Position numbers and translations under genes: made by a program
In this document: piece after piece, positions 7,584 through 17,043 of the stretch
How the letters are laid out: each line of letters starts with the position of its first letter
How positions within the stretch are numbered: position 1 is the first letter of the stretch
The notes under the pieces: model-generated
Seen by the model: the letters and a program-made list of their open reading frames with translations, nothing else
Database searches by the model: none
What the model was told of the DNA's origin: nothing
Source: Dyella sp. GSA-30
GTDB taxonomy: Bacteria > Pseudomonadota > Gammaproteobacteria > Xanthomonadales > Rhodanobacteraceae
Reading direction: 5' to 3'
Length of the DNA stretch: 64,000 nucleotides
Assembly (NCBI RefSeq): GCF_027924605.1
Contig: NZ_AP027042.1
Span: forward strand, 4,689,524 to 4,753,523

Positions 7584-9104
7584 ATGAGTCAGAAGAGTTT
7601 GCCGAAGTGGCCCGTCATGCTACTGAGCGCGATAAGCACGGCGATGGGCGCAGTGCTGTCCACCACCTTATTGACGATGACGCCGATGCAAATGGCGCAG
7701 GCGCAATCGGCGCCAGCATGCACGACAGCATGGAGTGCATCGACGATTTATACCGGTGGGCAGCAAGCGAGCGAAAACGGCATCAACTACGTGGCCAACT
7801 GGTGGACGCAGGGCAACGACCCGGCGACCAGCAATGGCGGCTCCGGCAGCGGTCAGCCGTGGACCCAAGCCGGCACCTGCGGCTCGTCGGGCTCACCGCC
7901 TCCGCCACCCCCGCCGCCTCCGCCGCCCGCACCACCCGCGCCACCGGCCTCGGGAAGCAATACCACCGGCACGATCAATTTCCATCTGCTGCTTGGCGCG
8001 GGGTCTGCACAGGATCAACTCCCTCTGACAGGCGACAATTACACTGATCTGATCATGTCCAATATCGTCGCCGGCGTCATGTACGGCCACCTGGTACAGG
8101 AGTACTACCCCGGCATCCAGTTCAATAAGGACTACACCTACGGCTCGATCCTGGCGCAGCTGCTGCAGGAGAATATCGCCACCCAGTACTACGTCAGCTC
8201 CAGCGCGCTGATCGATCCTTCGCCCAATCAAGCGGCGGTGATGAGCGTTGGACAAGGCGGCCCATACCAGATCAACAACTACGCCGCCGATATGGTGTCC
8301 GGTACCTATACACCGGCCGGCCATTCGCTGATCAACTACATCGCGATCCAGAAGAACATCGGCTACACCATGGCTACGGCGGCCACGCAGTACAGCAAGC
8401 CTACGCCAGCGTCATTCAACAACAAGTACTACGGCCCGATGTTGACGGCGTACTTCCACTACAACGACTTCGTGGCCTTGATTGTCACGGGTACCGGACC
8501 GGGCGGCTGGACTACGCCGTGGCAACCGGCTTTCAATGACGCTCTGACGAACTTCAAGACGCTACCGAACAACTTCTTCGACGTCTTGTTGAACGTGGCC
8601 TATAACCAGGGCTACTACGGTGGTCTGGTAAGCAGCTATAGCAGCCTGGGGGCAACGGCCACCGCCTCGACCGTGGCTTCGGTGGATTCGTACAGTTCGG
8701 TGTGGGGCGTACAAGACACGTATCGGCAATATCCCTATCAGGTTCGCTACTACCTGGACCAGATCTACGACAAGCCGATTCCGACCACCAGCGCCACCAA
8801 TCTGGCCACGCCAACCAACCACGTGAGCTTCAATATCGCGTCGTTGCAAGGGGTGTTTTCGAACGTGTTCCAGACACTGGCTTATGTGAACAAGTCAGGC
8901 GCTTCGGTTTACATCTCGGCGGCGCAGGCGCAGACGGCGTTCACTACCGCACTGAGTCAGGCAGGCGTTGCCAGCACGGCGACACTCGATCTGAGCAACA
9001 CAGCAGACCGAGCGAAGATATTCAGCCTGCTGGAGTATGCCATCGGCAACCTGGAGACCAGTCTGGGCATGCCGTTCAACGCGACAACTTCGTCGCAACT
9101 ATAA
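7584..9104 (+). CDS. Secreted CBM5/12 chitin-binding protein with a lysozyme-like C-terminal region
   Basis: 506 residues. Residues 1-41 form a long signal peptide ending AQAQS. About 47-99 form a carbohydrate-binding module of family 5/12 (W50, IYTGGQ, VANWWTQG), typical of chitinases. A proline-rich linker with an unbroken run of eleven prolines covers 101-125. The remaining 380 residues are not a chitinase domain I recognise; GQGGPYQINNYAADM at about 223-237 recalls the lysozyme/transglycosylase GxYQIN motif. It is probably a secreted protein acting on chitin or peptidoglycan. GGAGGT is well placed before the ATG, so the upstream in-frame extension is rejected. A hairpin follows the stop codon. 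Confidence 0.75.
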   Translation: MSQKSLPKWPVMLLSAISTAMGAVLSTTLLTMTPMQMAQAQSAPACTTAWSASTIYTGGQQASENGINYVANWWTQGNDPATSNGGSGSGQPWTQAGTCGSSGSPPPPPPPPPPPAPPAPPASGSNTTGTINFHLLLGAGSAQDQLPLTGDNYTDLIMSNIVAGVMYGHLVQEYYPGIQFNKDYTYGSILAQLLQENIATQYYVSSSALIDPSPNQAAVMSVGQGGPYQINNYAADMVSGTYTPAGHSLINYIAIQKNIGYTMATAATQYSKPTPASFNNKYYGPMLTAYFHYNDFVALIVTGTGPGGWTTPWQPAFNDALTNFKTLPNNFFDVLLNVAYNQGYYGGLVSSYSSLGATATASTVASVDSYSSVWGVQDTYRQYPYQVRYYLDQIYDKPIPTTSATNLATPTNHVSFNIASLQGVFSNVFQTLAYVNKSGASVYISAAQAQTAFTTALSQAGVASTATLDLSNTADRAKIFSLLEYAIGNLETSLGMPFNATTSSQL

Positions 9105-9116
9105 CTTCAATAAGAG

Positions 9117-9148
9117 CCGAGGCATCGGCTTGATGGTCGATGCCTCGG
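9117..9148 (+). terminator. Hairpin after the chitin-binding gene
   Basis: CCGAGGCATCG (9117-9127) and CGATGCCTCGG (9138-9148) form a perfect 11-bp stem with a 10-base loop, 12 bases past the stop codon. Only two T follow, so intrinsic termination is likely but weak. Confidence 0.65.
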
Positions 9149-9226
9149 TTCAAGCATCTGGTCGTGAGCGCAACCTACTTCGACAACATCCTTTTTGACT
9201 CAAACGCAAACGATCATTACAGATTG

Positions 9227-9604
9227 CTAGATCGCCGCAAACTCAACGCTCAGACCCTCGGTACCTAGCTGCCTGCAACCGTACCATTGAGAATCGAAGC
9301 TACAGCCGCCTCCAAGGTTGTCGTCCATAAAGCGGCAGTTCTCGAATGTGCATTCGACGATCCGGCATCCCGCAAAAGAACATCCTCGAAAATCGCAATT
9401 TTTAAACGTGACTCCCACAAGCGTAGCTATATTGAATAGCGCCCAGTACAGATCACACCGATCGAATATGCAATCAATGAAGCTAGAAGTGATATGCGGC
9501 CCTTCAGCTTGGATGTCGCGAAACTCGCAGAACCTAAACGCCTGATCTCCCCAAGGGATTTTCTTGGGTAAACGCCTCTCGAAAACCTCGTTATCTATTT
9601 GCAT
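9227..9604 (-). CDS. Pentapeptide-repeat-like protein
   Basis: 125 residues. The middle (about 25-100) has the five-residue periodicity of pentapeptide repeats with aromatic or cysteine centres: FRFCEFRDI, FIDCIFDRCDLYWALF, VTFKNCDFRGCSFAGC, CTFENCRFMDDNL. Such repeats fold as a right-handed quadrilateral helix; some members protect DNA gyrase, but nothing here shows that role. Many cysteines occupy the centre positions. The gene is visibly AT-richer than its neighbours, suggesting acquisition. It stands alone, downstream of a LysR gene on the same strand. Confidence 0.7.
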   Translation of the reverse strand: MQIDNEVFERRLPKKIPWGDQAFRFCEFRDIQAEGPHITSSFIDCIFDRCDLYWALFNIATLVGVTFKNCDFRGCSFAGCRIVECTFENCRFMDDNLGGGCSFDSQWYGCRQLGTEGLSVEFAAI

Positions 9605-9671
9605 GTGTCCTCACCGTCTCCAGGCGCGGGTTCTTTTGTGACCGGTTGAACGACAAAGCAAGACGTTCCCA

Positions 9672-10565
9672 TTAAACACTGTCCACGATGTAATCCCGCA
9701 ACCATCGATGCGCCGGGTCGCGGTGGGAACGCTCATGCCAGAGCATCGCCATTTCGTAACCTGGAACGTCGAGAGGCGCCTCGACCACGCGTAGCCCAGG
9801 ACTTTCACGAATCAGGCGTTCCGGCAGCATGGCCACCAGGTCGCTGCTCTCCACAACAGACCTGACAAACATGAAATGCGGCACAGACAACACGACCCGA
9901 CGCGTCATGCCTAACTTGGCCAACGCATCGTCCGTACCACCGTGAAATCCGCCACCATCGGGCGAAACGATCACATGTTCGAGCTCACAGAATTGCCGGA
10001 GCGTCGGCCGTCGCTTCAATCGCGGATGCCCCGCACGCCCCACTAGCACGTAGCGCTCGGCGAACAGCACACGCTGGCGCAAACCTGGCGGGGCATCGTC
10101 GCGCGTGTGAAAGGCCAGATCGATGTCGCCCTGCTCCGCCTGTCGCGCGATACGCGATGGCGTGAGCGCCAGGACAGCCAGACTCGTCCCCGGCGCCGCC
10201 GCGCGCAAGCCGGCCAGCACAGGCAACACGATCGTGGCCTCGCTGTAATCGGAGGCGGCCACGCGCCATGTGCGATCCGAACCCGAGGGGTCGAAAGGGC
10301 CGGAAGGCGCGACCGCAAGCTCCAATGCCTCCAGAGCCAGGCGTAGCGGCTCGCGCAAGGCATCGGCTCGTGCCGTCGGCCGCATGCCCCTGGGCCCAGG
10401 CAGCAATAACGGATCGCCGAATATCTCGCGCAGCTTGGCCAGGTGCACGCTGATCGACGGCTGAGAGAAATTCAGCCGCAGCGCCGCCCGGGTGACATTG
10501 TGCTCGGCAAGCAAAGCGTCGAGGGTGACCAGCAGATTGAGGTCGAGCCGCCGTAAATTATTCAC
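9672..10565 (-). CDS. LysR family regulator
   Basis: 297 residues. The N-terminal winged helix is clear: LDLNLLVTLDALLAEHNVTRAALRL with SQPSISVHLAKLREIFGDPLLL. Residues about 90-295 form the periplasmic-binding-protein-like effector domain. Family NodD/LinR-type features (DLNLL start, PRGMRPTARAD) are visible. It is divergent from the flavodoxin-fold quinone reductase at 10650, across an 84-base AT-rich spacer, so it very likely controls that gene in response to an electrophile or quinone. Effector unknown. Confidence 0.88.
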   Translation of the reverse strand: MNNLRRLDLNLLVTLDALLAEHNVTRAALRLNFSQPSISVHLAKLREIFGDPLLLPGPRGMRPTARADALREPLRLALEALELAVAPSGPFDPSGSDRTWRVAASDYSEATIVLPVLAGLRAAAPGTSLAVLALTPSRIARQAEQGDIDLAFHTRDDAPPGLRQRVLFAERYVLVGRAGHPRLKRRPTLRQFCELEHVIVSPDGGGFHGGTDDALAKLGMTRRVVLSVPHFMFVRSVVESSDLVAMLPERLIRESPGLRVVEAPLDVPGYEMAMLWHERSHRDPAHRWLRDYIVDSV

Positions 10566-10649
10566 GACTATACCTGTAATTTTGATAATTAATTTCTAAT
10601 ATACCTTGTGGGCGCCTAAGGTGTCGTCATGTGCCACGGAGACCCCGCC

Positions 10650-11501
10650 ATGAACGTACTTATCGTCTTTGCCCATCCAGAACCTCGCTCCTTGAACGGC
10701 TCGCTCAAGGACTTCACGATCAAACGCCTGCAGGATGCCGGCCACACCGTGCAGGTCTCGGACCTGTATGCGATGCAATGGAAGGCCGCGCTCGACGCCG
10801 ATGACAGCACCGGCCGCGATGCCAAGGAACGTTTCTATCCCGACCGCGATTCCAAACATGCCTATGCGAGCGGCCAGCAAAGCGCGGATATCGAGCGCGA
10901 GCAGGAAAAGCTGCGCTGGGCAGATGCCGTGATCCTGCAGTTCCCGTTGTGGTGGTTCTCGATGCCGGCGATTCTGAAGGGCTGGTTCGAACGCGTCTAT
11001 GCCTACGGCTTCGGCTATGGCGTGGGTGAGCACTCCGATGTGCGTTGGGGCGATCGCTACGGCGAAGGGATGCTCGCGGGCAAACGCGCGATGTTGGTCG
11101 TCACAACCGGCGGCTGGGAGTCCCATTACAGCCCGCGCGGCATCAATGGACCTATCGACGACCTTCTGTTTCCGATCCACCACGGGATGCTCTACTACCC
11201 CGGCTTCGACGTCCTGCCGCCCTTCGTAACCTATCGGACACGTGGCATCAGCGAGGCGCAATTCGACGCTATATGCGAGGCACTGGGGCAACGGCTGGAC
11301 GATCTATGGACGACGCCGCCGATTGCCTATCGGCCGCAGAATACGGGGGCGTATGAGATTCCTTCGCTCACGCTGAAACCGGAATTGTCGCCGGGACAGA
11401 CCAGCTTTGCGATGCACGTCGCCCAGGCGCCTTCAGATTCATTTGACTTCAAAGGCGAAACGAAACACGACCGCGTATCGGTCGAAGAGCACGTGACCTG
11501 A
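10650..11501 (+). CDS. NAD(P)H:quinone oxidoreductase, flavodoxin-like fold
   Basis: 283 residues. The start MNVLIVFAHPEPRSLNGSL is the FMN/FAD phosphate-binding strand-loop of the NQO1/MdaB/KefF family. QFPLWWFSMPAILKGWFERV is the family's isoalloxazine-binding signature. TTGGWESHYSPRG is the second flavin loop. These enzymes perform two-electron reduction of quinones, avoiding radical formation. The ATG at 10650 is chosen over one at 10629 because GGAG precedes it and it starts the fold directly. Residues after about 235 are a longer tail than usual. It pairs with the divergent LysR gene. Confidence 0.87.
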   Translation: MNVLIVFAHPEPRSLNGSLKDFTIKRLQDAGHTVQVSDLYAMQWKAALDADDSTGRDAKERFYPDRDSKHAYASGQQSADIEREQEKLRWADAVILQFPLWWFSMPAILKGWFERVYAYGFGYGVGEHSDVRWGDRYGEGMLAGKRAMLVVTTGGWESHYSPRGINGPIDDLLFPIHHGMLYYPGFDVLPPFVTYRTRGISEAQFDAICEALGQRLDDLWTTPPIAYRPQNTGAYEIPSLTLKPELSPGQTSFAMHVAQAPSDSFDFKGETKHDRVSVEEHVT

Positions 11502-11525
11502 CTTGCAGTCTGACGCCCCGCCGAT

Positions 11526-12467
11526 TCACCCGCGCTGCGGAACAAAACCGGGCATGCCGGTCTCCACGACGGCATTCAACCGAACACTCGTGGTGATGCG
11601 ACTTTGTATTTCCTGCATGGCCTCTTCAGGTAGTGCGGAAACATCGAAGTTTTCCCTGATATGCGCAGGGTTGGTCGATGTAGTCAGAAAGGCTGTCCCA
11701 CGCTGCACCGCCCACGCGAGCGCAACTTGCGCCGGCATTTTCTCGACGCGCTGAGCAATGGCTTTGATCACCGGGTCATCCGGTATCCTCGGCTCCATGC
11801 CGTGACCCAATGGTGCAAAGGCAAGCAGCACGATGCCATGTTGCTTGCAGAAGTCGAGCAGCTCCCATTCGGGAAGATAAGGATGGCTTTCGACCTGCAC
11901 CACGGCAGGCTTGATGCGGGCAGCCGCGACGATTTCCTTCAGCTTTTCCAGGGTGATATCGGAGAGCCCGATGGATCTGCACTTGCCTTCATCCACGAGG
12001 CTTTCCATCGCCCGCCAGGTCTCGATCAACGTGACTCCCTCGTCATAGGCCGGCTCACCACGTCCATCCTTGGGGTACTGCTCGTCGCCGGGCCGGAAGG
12101 CAAAAGGTGTATGGATTAAATAGGCATCGAGATAGTCGAGCTGAAGACGACTAAGACTTGCTTCGAGCGCAGGTTTGACCCGCTCGGGACGGTGATTGTT
12201 GTTCCATAGCTTCGAGCTGACGAACAGCTCCTCTCGCGCCACGGTTCCAGCCTCGAATGCTTCGCGCATCGCGACGCCGACCACGTCTTCGTTGCCGTAA
12301 AGCTCCGCGCAATCGAGATGCCTGAACCCCACTTCCAACGCCACCTTGATGGCCTGCCTGGCGGCAACGCCGTCACGAATCAACGTACCGAACCCGACAG
12401 CCGGGATCGATCCGGCGCCGTGGGCGAGCGGGATTCTTGTGTCACGAAAACGCTCGGGGGAATGCAT
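11526..12467 (-). CDS. Aldo/keto reductase
   Basis: 313 residues from the ATG at 12467. It has the TIM-barrel aldo/keto reductase signatures: GFRHLDCAELYGNED with the catalytic Tyr and Asp, SSKLWNNNH with the catalytic Lys, LDAYLIHTPF with the His, and AWAVQRGTAFLTTSTNPAHI near the NADPH site. It reduces carbonyls using NADPH; the substrate is unknown. The upstream in-frame extension to 12560 is rejected because a promoter (12531-12560) lies inside it. Divergent from the TetR gene at 12568. Confidence 0.88.
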   Translation of the reverse strand: MHSPERFRDTRIPLAHGAGSIPAVGFGTLIRDGVAARQAIKVALEVGFRHLDCAELYGNEDVVGVAMREAFEAGTVAREELFVSSKLWNNNHRPERVKPALEASLSRLQLDYLDAYLIHTPFAFRPGDEQYPKDGRGEPAYDEGVTLIETWRAMESLVDEGKCRSIGLSDITLEKLKEIVAAARIKPAVVQVESHPYLPEWELLDFCKQHGIVLLAFAPLGHGMEPRIPDDPVIKAIAQRVEKMPAQVALAWAVQRGTAFLTTSTNPAHIRENFDVSALPEEAMQEIQSRITTSVRLNAVVETGMPGFVPQRG

Positions 12468-12530
12468 GGCTGTGTCTTCCTGATGGATAAAGCACGAACT
12501 GCACGCGAGTTGCATTTTGTACTGACTCGC

Positions 12531-12560
12531 ATAATATTCACCAGAACAACGACAGGTCAA
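12531..12560 (-). promoter_or_regulatory. Sigma-70-type promoter for the aldo/keto reductase
   Basis: On the minus strand TTGACC (12560-12555) and TATTAT (12536-12531) are separated by 18 bases, a near-consensus promoter reading into the reductase gene. Its upstream end lies only 8 bases from the TetR start codon, so a protein bound there could block both genes. Confidence 0.65.
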
Positions 12561-12567
12561 TATTTTT

Positions 12568-13197
12568 ATGCGGCCCGGAACAAAAAAAGACGATGCAGCG
12601 AGAAAAGCCCGAGGACGGCCACGTGCCTACGAGCCCGAGACCGCCCTTCGACAGGCCAAGGAAGCATTCTGGAAGACGGGCTATTCCGGCACGTCACTCG
12701 ACGACATCTCCGCCGCGACCGGCATGAACCGGCCCAGCCTTCGGGCGGCGTTTGGTGACAAGCATGAGATCTACATCAGGGCGCTGAGCGACTATTGGGA
12801 GCTCAAGTTTGCAATGATGCGCAAGGCGTTCGAGCGCGGAGGGACGCTTTCCGAGACCTTGATGAGGGTATACGACGCGGCGCTATCGATCTATTTCTCC
12901 GGTGACGATCAGGTGCGCGGGTGCTTCGTGGTCGGCACGGCCATTACCGAAGCCCCTGGCGATCCTGAGATCCAGGCCATCGTCGCGAAGGGCTTTCAAG
13001 CGCTCGACGCCGATTTCGAGGCGCGCTTCAAACAGGCGCGTGTGGCAGGCGAATTGGAGCAGAGCGCCGACCCCAAGGCACTCGCCCTGCTCGCCTCCGC
13101 TACGATGCATACGCTTGCCATTCGCGCTCGCGCCGGCAGCTCACGCAACGAACTAAGGAAGCTCGCGCACAAGGCGGTGAGCGTGATCTGTAGCTGA
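12568..13197 (+). CDS. TetR/AcrR family transcriptional regulator
   Basis: 209 residues. Basic N-terminus, then the helix-turn-helix KEAFWKTGYSGTSLDDISAATGMNRPSLRAAFGDKHEIY. The C-terminal domain contains FVVGTAITEAPGDPEIQAIV, as in the TetR subgroup with the TetR_C_16/AefR-like core. It diverges from the aldo/keto reductase with a 100-base spacer holding that gene's promoter, so local control of the reductase is likely. Mug follows 18 bases downstream and may be cotranscribed. Confidence 0.87.
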   Translation: MRPGTKKDDAARKARGRPRAYEPETALRQAKEAFWKTGYSGTSLDDISAATGMNRPSLRAAFGDKHEIYIRALSDYWELKFAMMRKAFERGGTLSETLMRVYDAALSIYFSGDDQVRGCFVVGTAITEAPGDPEIQAIVAKGFQALDADFEARFKQARVAGELEQSADPKALALLASATMHTLAIRARAGSSRNELRKLAHKAVSVICS

Positions 13198-13215
13198 CCA
13201 CCGGTGCGATCGACC

Positions 13216-13755
13216 ATGAAGATCAAGTCTGATGCCCAGCCTGCTTCGACCGGCGAACTCCCCGATATCATTGCCGGAGATCTCAAAGTGCTGTTCTGCG
13301 GGATCAACCCGGGCCTGTCGGCGGCCGCGTCAGGGCATCACTTTGTCGGACGAAATAATCGATTCTGGCGCGTTATTCATCTCGCCGGCTTTACCCCTGA
13401 GGAAATTCAGCCGCAGGAAGACCACACGATTCTCAGCTACGGCTATGGCCTGACGTCGGTGGTGAGGCGCCCCACGGCCCGTGCGGACCAGTTGTCGCCA
13501 GAGGAATTCACCACTGCCGCAGCCGAGTTCGAACGGAAAGTCGCTCATTACGCGCCGCGTTTTATCGCGTTTCTAGGCAAGATGGCGTACTCGGAGTTAT
13601 CTCGCCAACGGGATATCGGCTGGGGGCTACAGCCGGCTCGTATGCAGGGCACCGCCATTTGGGTTCTGCCCAATCCCAGCGGGAGAAATCGCGCATTTAC
13701 CCTTGACCGCCTGATCGCGGCATACCGTCAACTTTATCTGGCGGTGAAAGACTAG
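13216..13755 (+). CDS. mug: G/U mismatch-specific DNA glycosylase
   Basis: 179 residues with the uracil-DNA-glycosylase superfamily family-2 signatures: LKVLFCGINPGLSAA (the catalytic GINPGL loop), HFVGRNNRFWRVIH, and VLPNPSGRNR near the C-terminus. Mug removes uracil or thymine mispaired with guanine, and ethenocytosine, in base-excision repair. The loop has Asn, as in Mug, not the Asp of family-1 enzymes. A GTG 12 bases upstream is an alternative start. It follows the TetR gene closely and converges on a LysR gene. Confidence 0.9.
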   Translation: MKIKSDAQPASTGELPDIIAGDLKVLFCGINPGLSAAASGHHFVGRNNRFWRVIHLAGFTPEEIQPQEDHTILSYGYGLTSVVRRPTARADQLSPEEFTTAAAEFERKVAHYAPRFIAFLGKMAYSELSRQRDIGWGLQPARMQGTAIWVLPNPSGRNRAFTLDRLIAAYRQLYLAVKD

Positions 13756-13777
13756 CGCCCTGATTTCGCACACGTCT

Positions 13778-14668
13778 CTATTCCATACCGAACCGCTCCA
13801 TCAGAAAGTCGATCACGCTTCGCAGCTTTGCCGTGGGGCGGTGATCCTGGGTGTACACCAGGTACATCGGCGACGGCGCAAGCGACCAGTCAGGCAACAC
13901 CGGCAATAACCGGCCGGCAGCGAGATCGTCGGCCAGCACAACCTCCGGCTGCAGCACGATACCTAGCCCACGCAAGGCCGCCATGCGCAGCGCATCGCCA
14001 TGGTTGGCGGTGAAACTGCCCTGCACGGCGACATTACGGAGTTCTCCGCCAGGACCAACCAGTCGCCATTGATCGTGGTAACGCCAATACGACAAGCCAA
14101 GGCATAGGTGCTCGCTCAGTTGCTCGGGACGCTGCGGTGAACCATGGCGGCTCAGATAGGCAGGTGCAGCCGCCATCACTCTGCGATAAGGCTTGAGCGG
14201 GCGCGCCACCAGCCCCGGGCCATCGATCTCGCCAATATGGATGCCGAGTTCGTAACCGTCGCCGATCAAACTGTCCGTGCTGTTGTCCAGCTTGAGATCC
14301 ACCTGGACCTCGGGATGTGCGGTCATGTAGTCAGCCAGCGCGGGCACCAGGCTGTGACTGCCGAAGCTCACCGGCGCCACCATGCGCAACAGACCACGTG
14401 GACTGGCCTGCAACTCGGCGGCACTGGCATCGGCCAGTTCGATCTCGGCAAGCGCTTGCTTGCAGCGCTCATAATAAAGCCGGCCCACATCGGAAAGTTG
14501 CTGGCGGCGCGTAGTGCGGTGGAGCAGCCGTGCATTCAAACGCTGCTCGATGGCCTGGATGTGCTTTGCCACCATGGTCGCCGATACCTGGCTGGCTTCG
14601 GCGGCGGCGGCAAAGCTGCCGCACTCCACCACCTGCACAAACATTTCCATGCCCGCCAGCTTGTTCAT
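13778..14668 (-). CDS. LysR family regulator
   Basis: 296 residues. The N-terminal winged helix is of the type MEMFVQVVECGSFAAAAEASQVSATMVAKHIQAIEQRLNARLL with TTRRQQLSDVG, typical of the large LysR group regulating small oxidoreductases. The effector domain follows from about residue 90. A 12-bp palindrome lies immediately upstream of the start codon. It is divergent from the short tautomerase gene at 14784, its probable target. Confidence 0.87.
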   Translation of the reverse strand: MNKLAGMEMFVQVVECGSFAAAAEASQVSATMVAKHIQAIEQRLNARLLHRTTRRQQLSDVGRLYYERCKQALAEIELADASAAELQASPRGLLRMVAPVSFGSHSLVPALADYMTAHPEVQVDLKLDNSTDSLIGDGYELGIHIGEIDGPGLVARPLKPYRRVMAAAPAYLSRHGSPQRPEQLSEHLCLGLSYWRYHDQWRLVGPGGELRNVAVQGSFTANHGDALRMAALRGLGIVLQPEVVLADDLAAGRLLPVLPDWSLAPSPMYLVYTQDHRPTAKLRSVIDFLMERFGME

Positions 14669-14675
14669 GATTGCA

Positions 14676-14687
14676 AACCTATAGGTT
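14676..14687. promoter_or_regulatory. Perfect 12-bp palindrome, likely LysR site
   Basis: AACCTATAGGTT reads the same on both strands and lies 7 bases upstream of the LysR start codon in the spacer to the tautomerase gene. This is the usual place for an autoregulatory LysR site. Binding is inferred. Confidence 0.6.
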
Positions 14688-14783
14688 GGTTATGTGCAAA
14701 ATCATGGCAAGTTTATCAACGTCAGGCCCGCGCGCATCATGCCCTCGCCACCCCACTTCCGGGGTATCCATGAGAGCATCACC

Positions 14784-14969
14784 ATGCCCATCCTACGTCT
14801 TGAAATGCATCCCGGCCGCACGCTGGAACAAAAGCGCAGCTTCGTGCAGGAAGCAACCCGCGTCGCCGTGGAAACGCTGAAGTGCCCGCCAGAAAGCGTC
14901 GATATCGTGATTACCGAAGTATCGCGCGACGCATGGGCCAAGAGCGGCAAACTACTTGCCGACGGGTGA
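14784..14969 (+). CDS. 4-oxalocrotonate tautomerase family protein
   Basis: 61 residues, the usual length for the 4-oxalocrotonate tautomerase family. The ATG at 14784 gives MPILRLEMHPGRTLEQKRSF, so processing exposes the catalytic Pro1. The family beta-alpha-beta order follows, with VDIVITEVSRDAWAKSGKLL at the end. Such enzymes catalyse keto-enol tautomerisation or related reactions through the N-terminal proline. An in-frame start upstream would bury that proline and is rejected. Divergent partner of the LysR gene. Confidence 0.85.
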   Translation: MPILRLEMHPGRTLEQKRSFVQEATRVAVETLKCPPESVDIVITEVSRDAWAKSGKLLADG

Positions 14970-15060
14970 CTGCAACAACCACGCCCGTAATCAGAAACAC
15001 GAATGCAAGGACGAGTGCCACCGCCGCAGACAAGACCGCGACGGTGGCGACAGACCCAAA

Positions 15061-17043
15061 CTAGTTGGCGCCCTGAGCCACCTCGCCCGAGCGAGGCACC
15101 ACGGTAATCGTCACCTTCGACGGATGCTCACCGTCGTGATGCACGGCATTGTGTGCGATCACGCCCTTGACCTCGTCGTAGTTGTTTCCGCCCGTATTGA
15201 GGTTGCGATCGAAGCGCGGGAAATTGCTGCTCGATATCGCGACGCGCAGGCGATGTCCGGCGAAGAAATAGTTGCTGGTATCGATCGGCTGGAAAGTCAC
15301 CTTGTAGACCTTGTCCGCTTCCATCCATGCCAGCGGCTTGTCGTAGCCGTCGCGATAGCGCATGCGCTGGATGTTCTCGGTGATGTTGAACGCACGCCCA
15401 TCCGGATAGACGTCCATGATCTTGAAGGTGAAGTCGGTGTCCTTCGCACTCGAAGATACATACAGGGTGACAGTGATGGGGCCGCTGACTTCGGTACCTT
15501 CCTTGAAGGGTTCGGAGTTGTACACCAGGATGTCGTTGCGGGCCAGTTGAGGATTCTGGTCGTACGAGCCGAACTTCACCGCATTGCCCTGGCAACAGCC
15601 GCCACCGCCGAAGGTGGGCACCGGATTGGCCGGGTCGTACACGAACTGATCGGGATGATCGGCCGCGTCCGGCGCCGTGGTCAGGCTGCCGTCGCCATAG
15701 AGCGTATTGGCCTTGCCCTGGCTGCTGAGGAAGAACTCCTCGGTCTTCGCGCCCATCGGCGGCCAGGTTGGCGATTTGCGCCACTTGTTCTCGCCCATGA
15801 CGTAGTACATCACCTTGGGCTGTTTTTCGAGGATGCCGTTGTCTTCGCCTTTCAGAAAATGATCGAACCAGCCATAGACCAGGCTGTCGTAATCGAAGCG
15901 CGCATCGCCAACGCTGAGGTCGCCGATCATGGTGTCCTCCGTGGCACGCGTATAGGCGCAATGCAGCACCGGCGCGATCACGGCGTACTGCTGATCGGCA
16001 ATGGCCTTTGGCGCGTGGCTGCGCACGTAGTTGTAAGCAGCCAGGTTCGGCGATACCGAGACATCGAACCAGCTCATGAACCACAGGCCCGGCTTCTTCA
16101 CCGGCATGGTCTCGTTCCACAGGCCGCCCTTGGTCCAGGCCGGATCGTTCGGTGCACGCGCGATCATGTTTCCGCCCGTCGCCACCGGCATCTTCGTATC
16201 GAAGATGCCCGGGGGGCCGCCGACCGAACGCATGATGTCGTTCTCGGGCAAATGCCAGAACGCCTTGTCCCAATCCACCGGCGGCGACTGCGCGTCCAGG
16301 TCAAACATGCGCGAGACGCGGATCAGCTCGGCTTGCGAGGTATTGGCCGGAAACATCGGGCGCACCTGGTTCTGCTCGTCGTACAGCCAATCGATAAAGA
16401 GCATCTGCACCGCGCCACCGCGATACCAGTTGCCCTGTTCGTAATACGGCCCGACTTTGCCCACGCCGGCGCCGAAGCCTTGCACGTTGAAGGTGGCGAG
16501 CCCCGGATCGTCCTGCGCCACGACGGCCATTTGCCATTCCGCGGTCGACGAGCAGCCCGTGGTGCCCACCTTGCCGTTCGACCACGGCTGCGAGGCGAGC
16601 CATTTGATCTCGTCCGAACCATCGGTCAACGGCGGCCCGAGAATGTCGTATTCGCCTTGCGAGAAGTAATGGCCGCGCTCGTTCATCTGCACATAGGCAT
16701 AGCCATGCTTCACCGCCTCCAGTTCTCTGGTCATATCGCGCGGCGCGCCGAGCTTCACGTCCCAGAAATTGAAGTTATAGGGCGTGCGCGAAAAAATAAT
16801 CGGCACCTTGCCCGTCGCATGCTTCGGCCGGTAGAAGTCGGCAGCCATCAGTTTGCCGTCGCGCATTTTCACCATCACCTTGCGATCGATGATGGCGATC
16901 TGCTCAAGCTGCTTTTCGAGATCGTTGCGTTTGGCGATCAGTTGCTGCTGCGGATCGGGGCGTTGCTGCGCGGCGGCCGGAACGGCGGCAAGCAAGGTGA
17001 GCATCGCGCCGGCAAGGCACGTACGGAGGTGCATGGATGACAT
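15061..17043 (-). CDS. CocE/NonD family hydrolase (S15-like acyl hydrolase), secreted
   Basis: 660 residues. Residues 1-25 are a signal peptide ([11 protein letters not shown]). A coiled segment ([18 protein letters not shown]) precedes the alpha/beta hydrolase domain starting [18 protein letters not shown], the standard opening of the X-Pro dipeptidyl-peptidase/cocaine esterase family. The nucleophile elbow is [11 protein letters not shown], with S165 as the nucleophile. The C-terminal third is the jelly-roll domain of this family ([29 protein letters not shown]). Relatives act on cephalosporin side chains, esters or dipeptides; the substrate here is unknown. It is transcribed alone, toward the tautomerase gene. 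Confidence 0.87.
   Translation of the reverse strand: MSSMHLRTCLAGAMLTLLAAVPAAAQQRPDPQQQLIAKRNDLEKQLEQIAIIDRKVMVKMRDGKLMAADFYRPKHATGKVPIIFSRTPYNFNFWDVKLGAPRDMTRELEAVKHGYAYVQMNERGHYFSQGEYDILGPPLTDGSDEIKWLASQPWSNGKVGTTGCSSTAEWQMAVVAQDDPGLATFNVQGFGAGVGKVGPYYEQGNWYRGGAVQMLFIDWLYDEQNQVRPMFPANTSQAELIRVSRMFDLDAQSPPVDWDKAFWHLPENDIMRSVGGPPGIFDTKMPVATGGNMIARAPNDPAWTKGGLWNETMPVKKPGLWFMSWFDVSVSPNLAAYNYVRSHAPKAIADQQYAVIAPVLHCAYTRATEDTMIGDLSVGDARFDYDSLVYGWFDHFLKGEDNGILEKQPKVMYYVMGENKWRKSPTWPPMGAKTEEFFLSSQGKANTLYGDGSLTTAPDAADHPDQFVYDPANPVPTFGGGGCCQGNAVKFGSYDQNPQLARNDILVYNSEPFKEGTEVSGPITVTLYVSSSAKDTDFTFKIMDVYPDGRAFNITENIQRMRYRDGYDKPLAWMEADKVYKVTFQPIDTSNYFFAGHRLRVAISSSNFPRFDRNLNTGGNNYDEVKGVIAHNAVHHDGEHPSKVTITVVPRSGEVAQGAN

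Noticed and set aside
10566-10649. Possible LysR box in the AT-rich spacer with two TATACC sequences
   Set aside because: The TATACC copies are direct, not inverted, and no convincing T-N11-A dyad could be fixed.
14956-17040. A 694-codon plus-strand open frame
   Set aside because: It is antisense to the clearly supported CocE/NonD gene and its translation is His/Arg-rich low-complexity protein.
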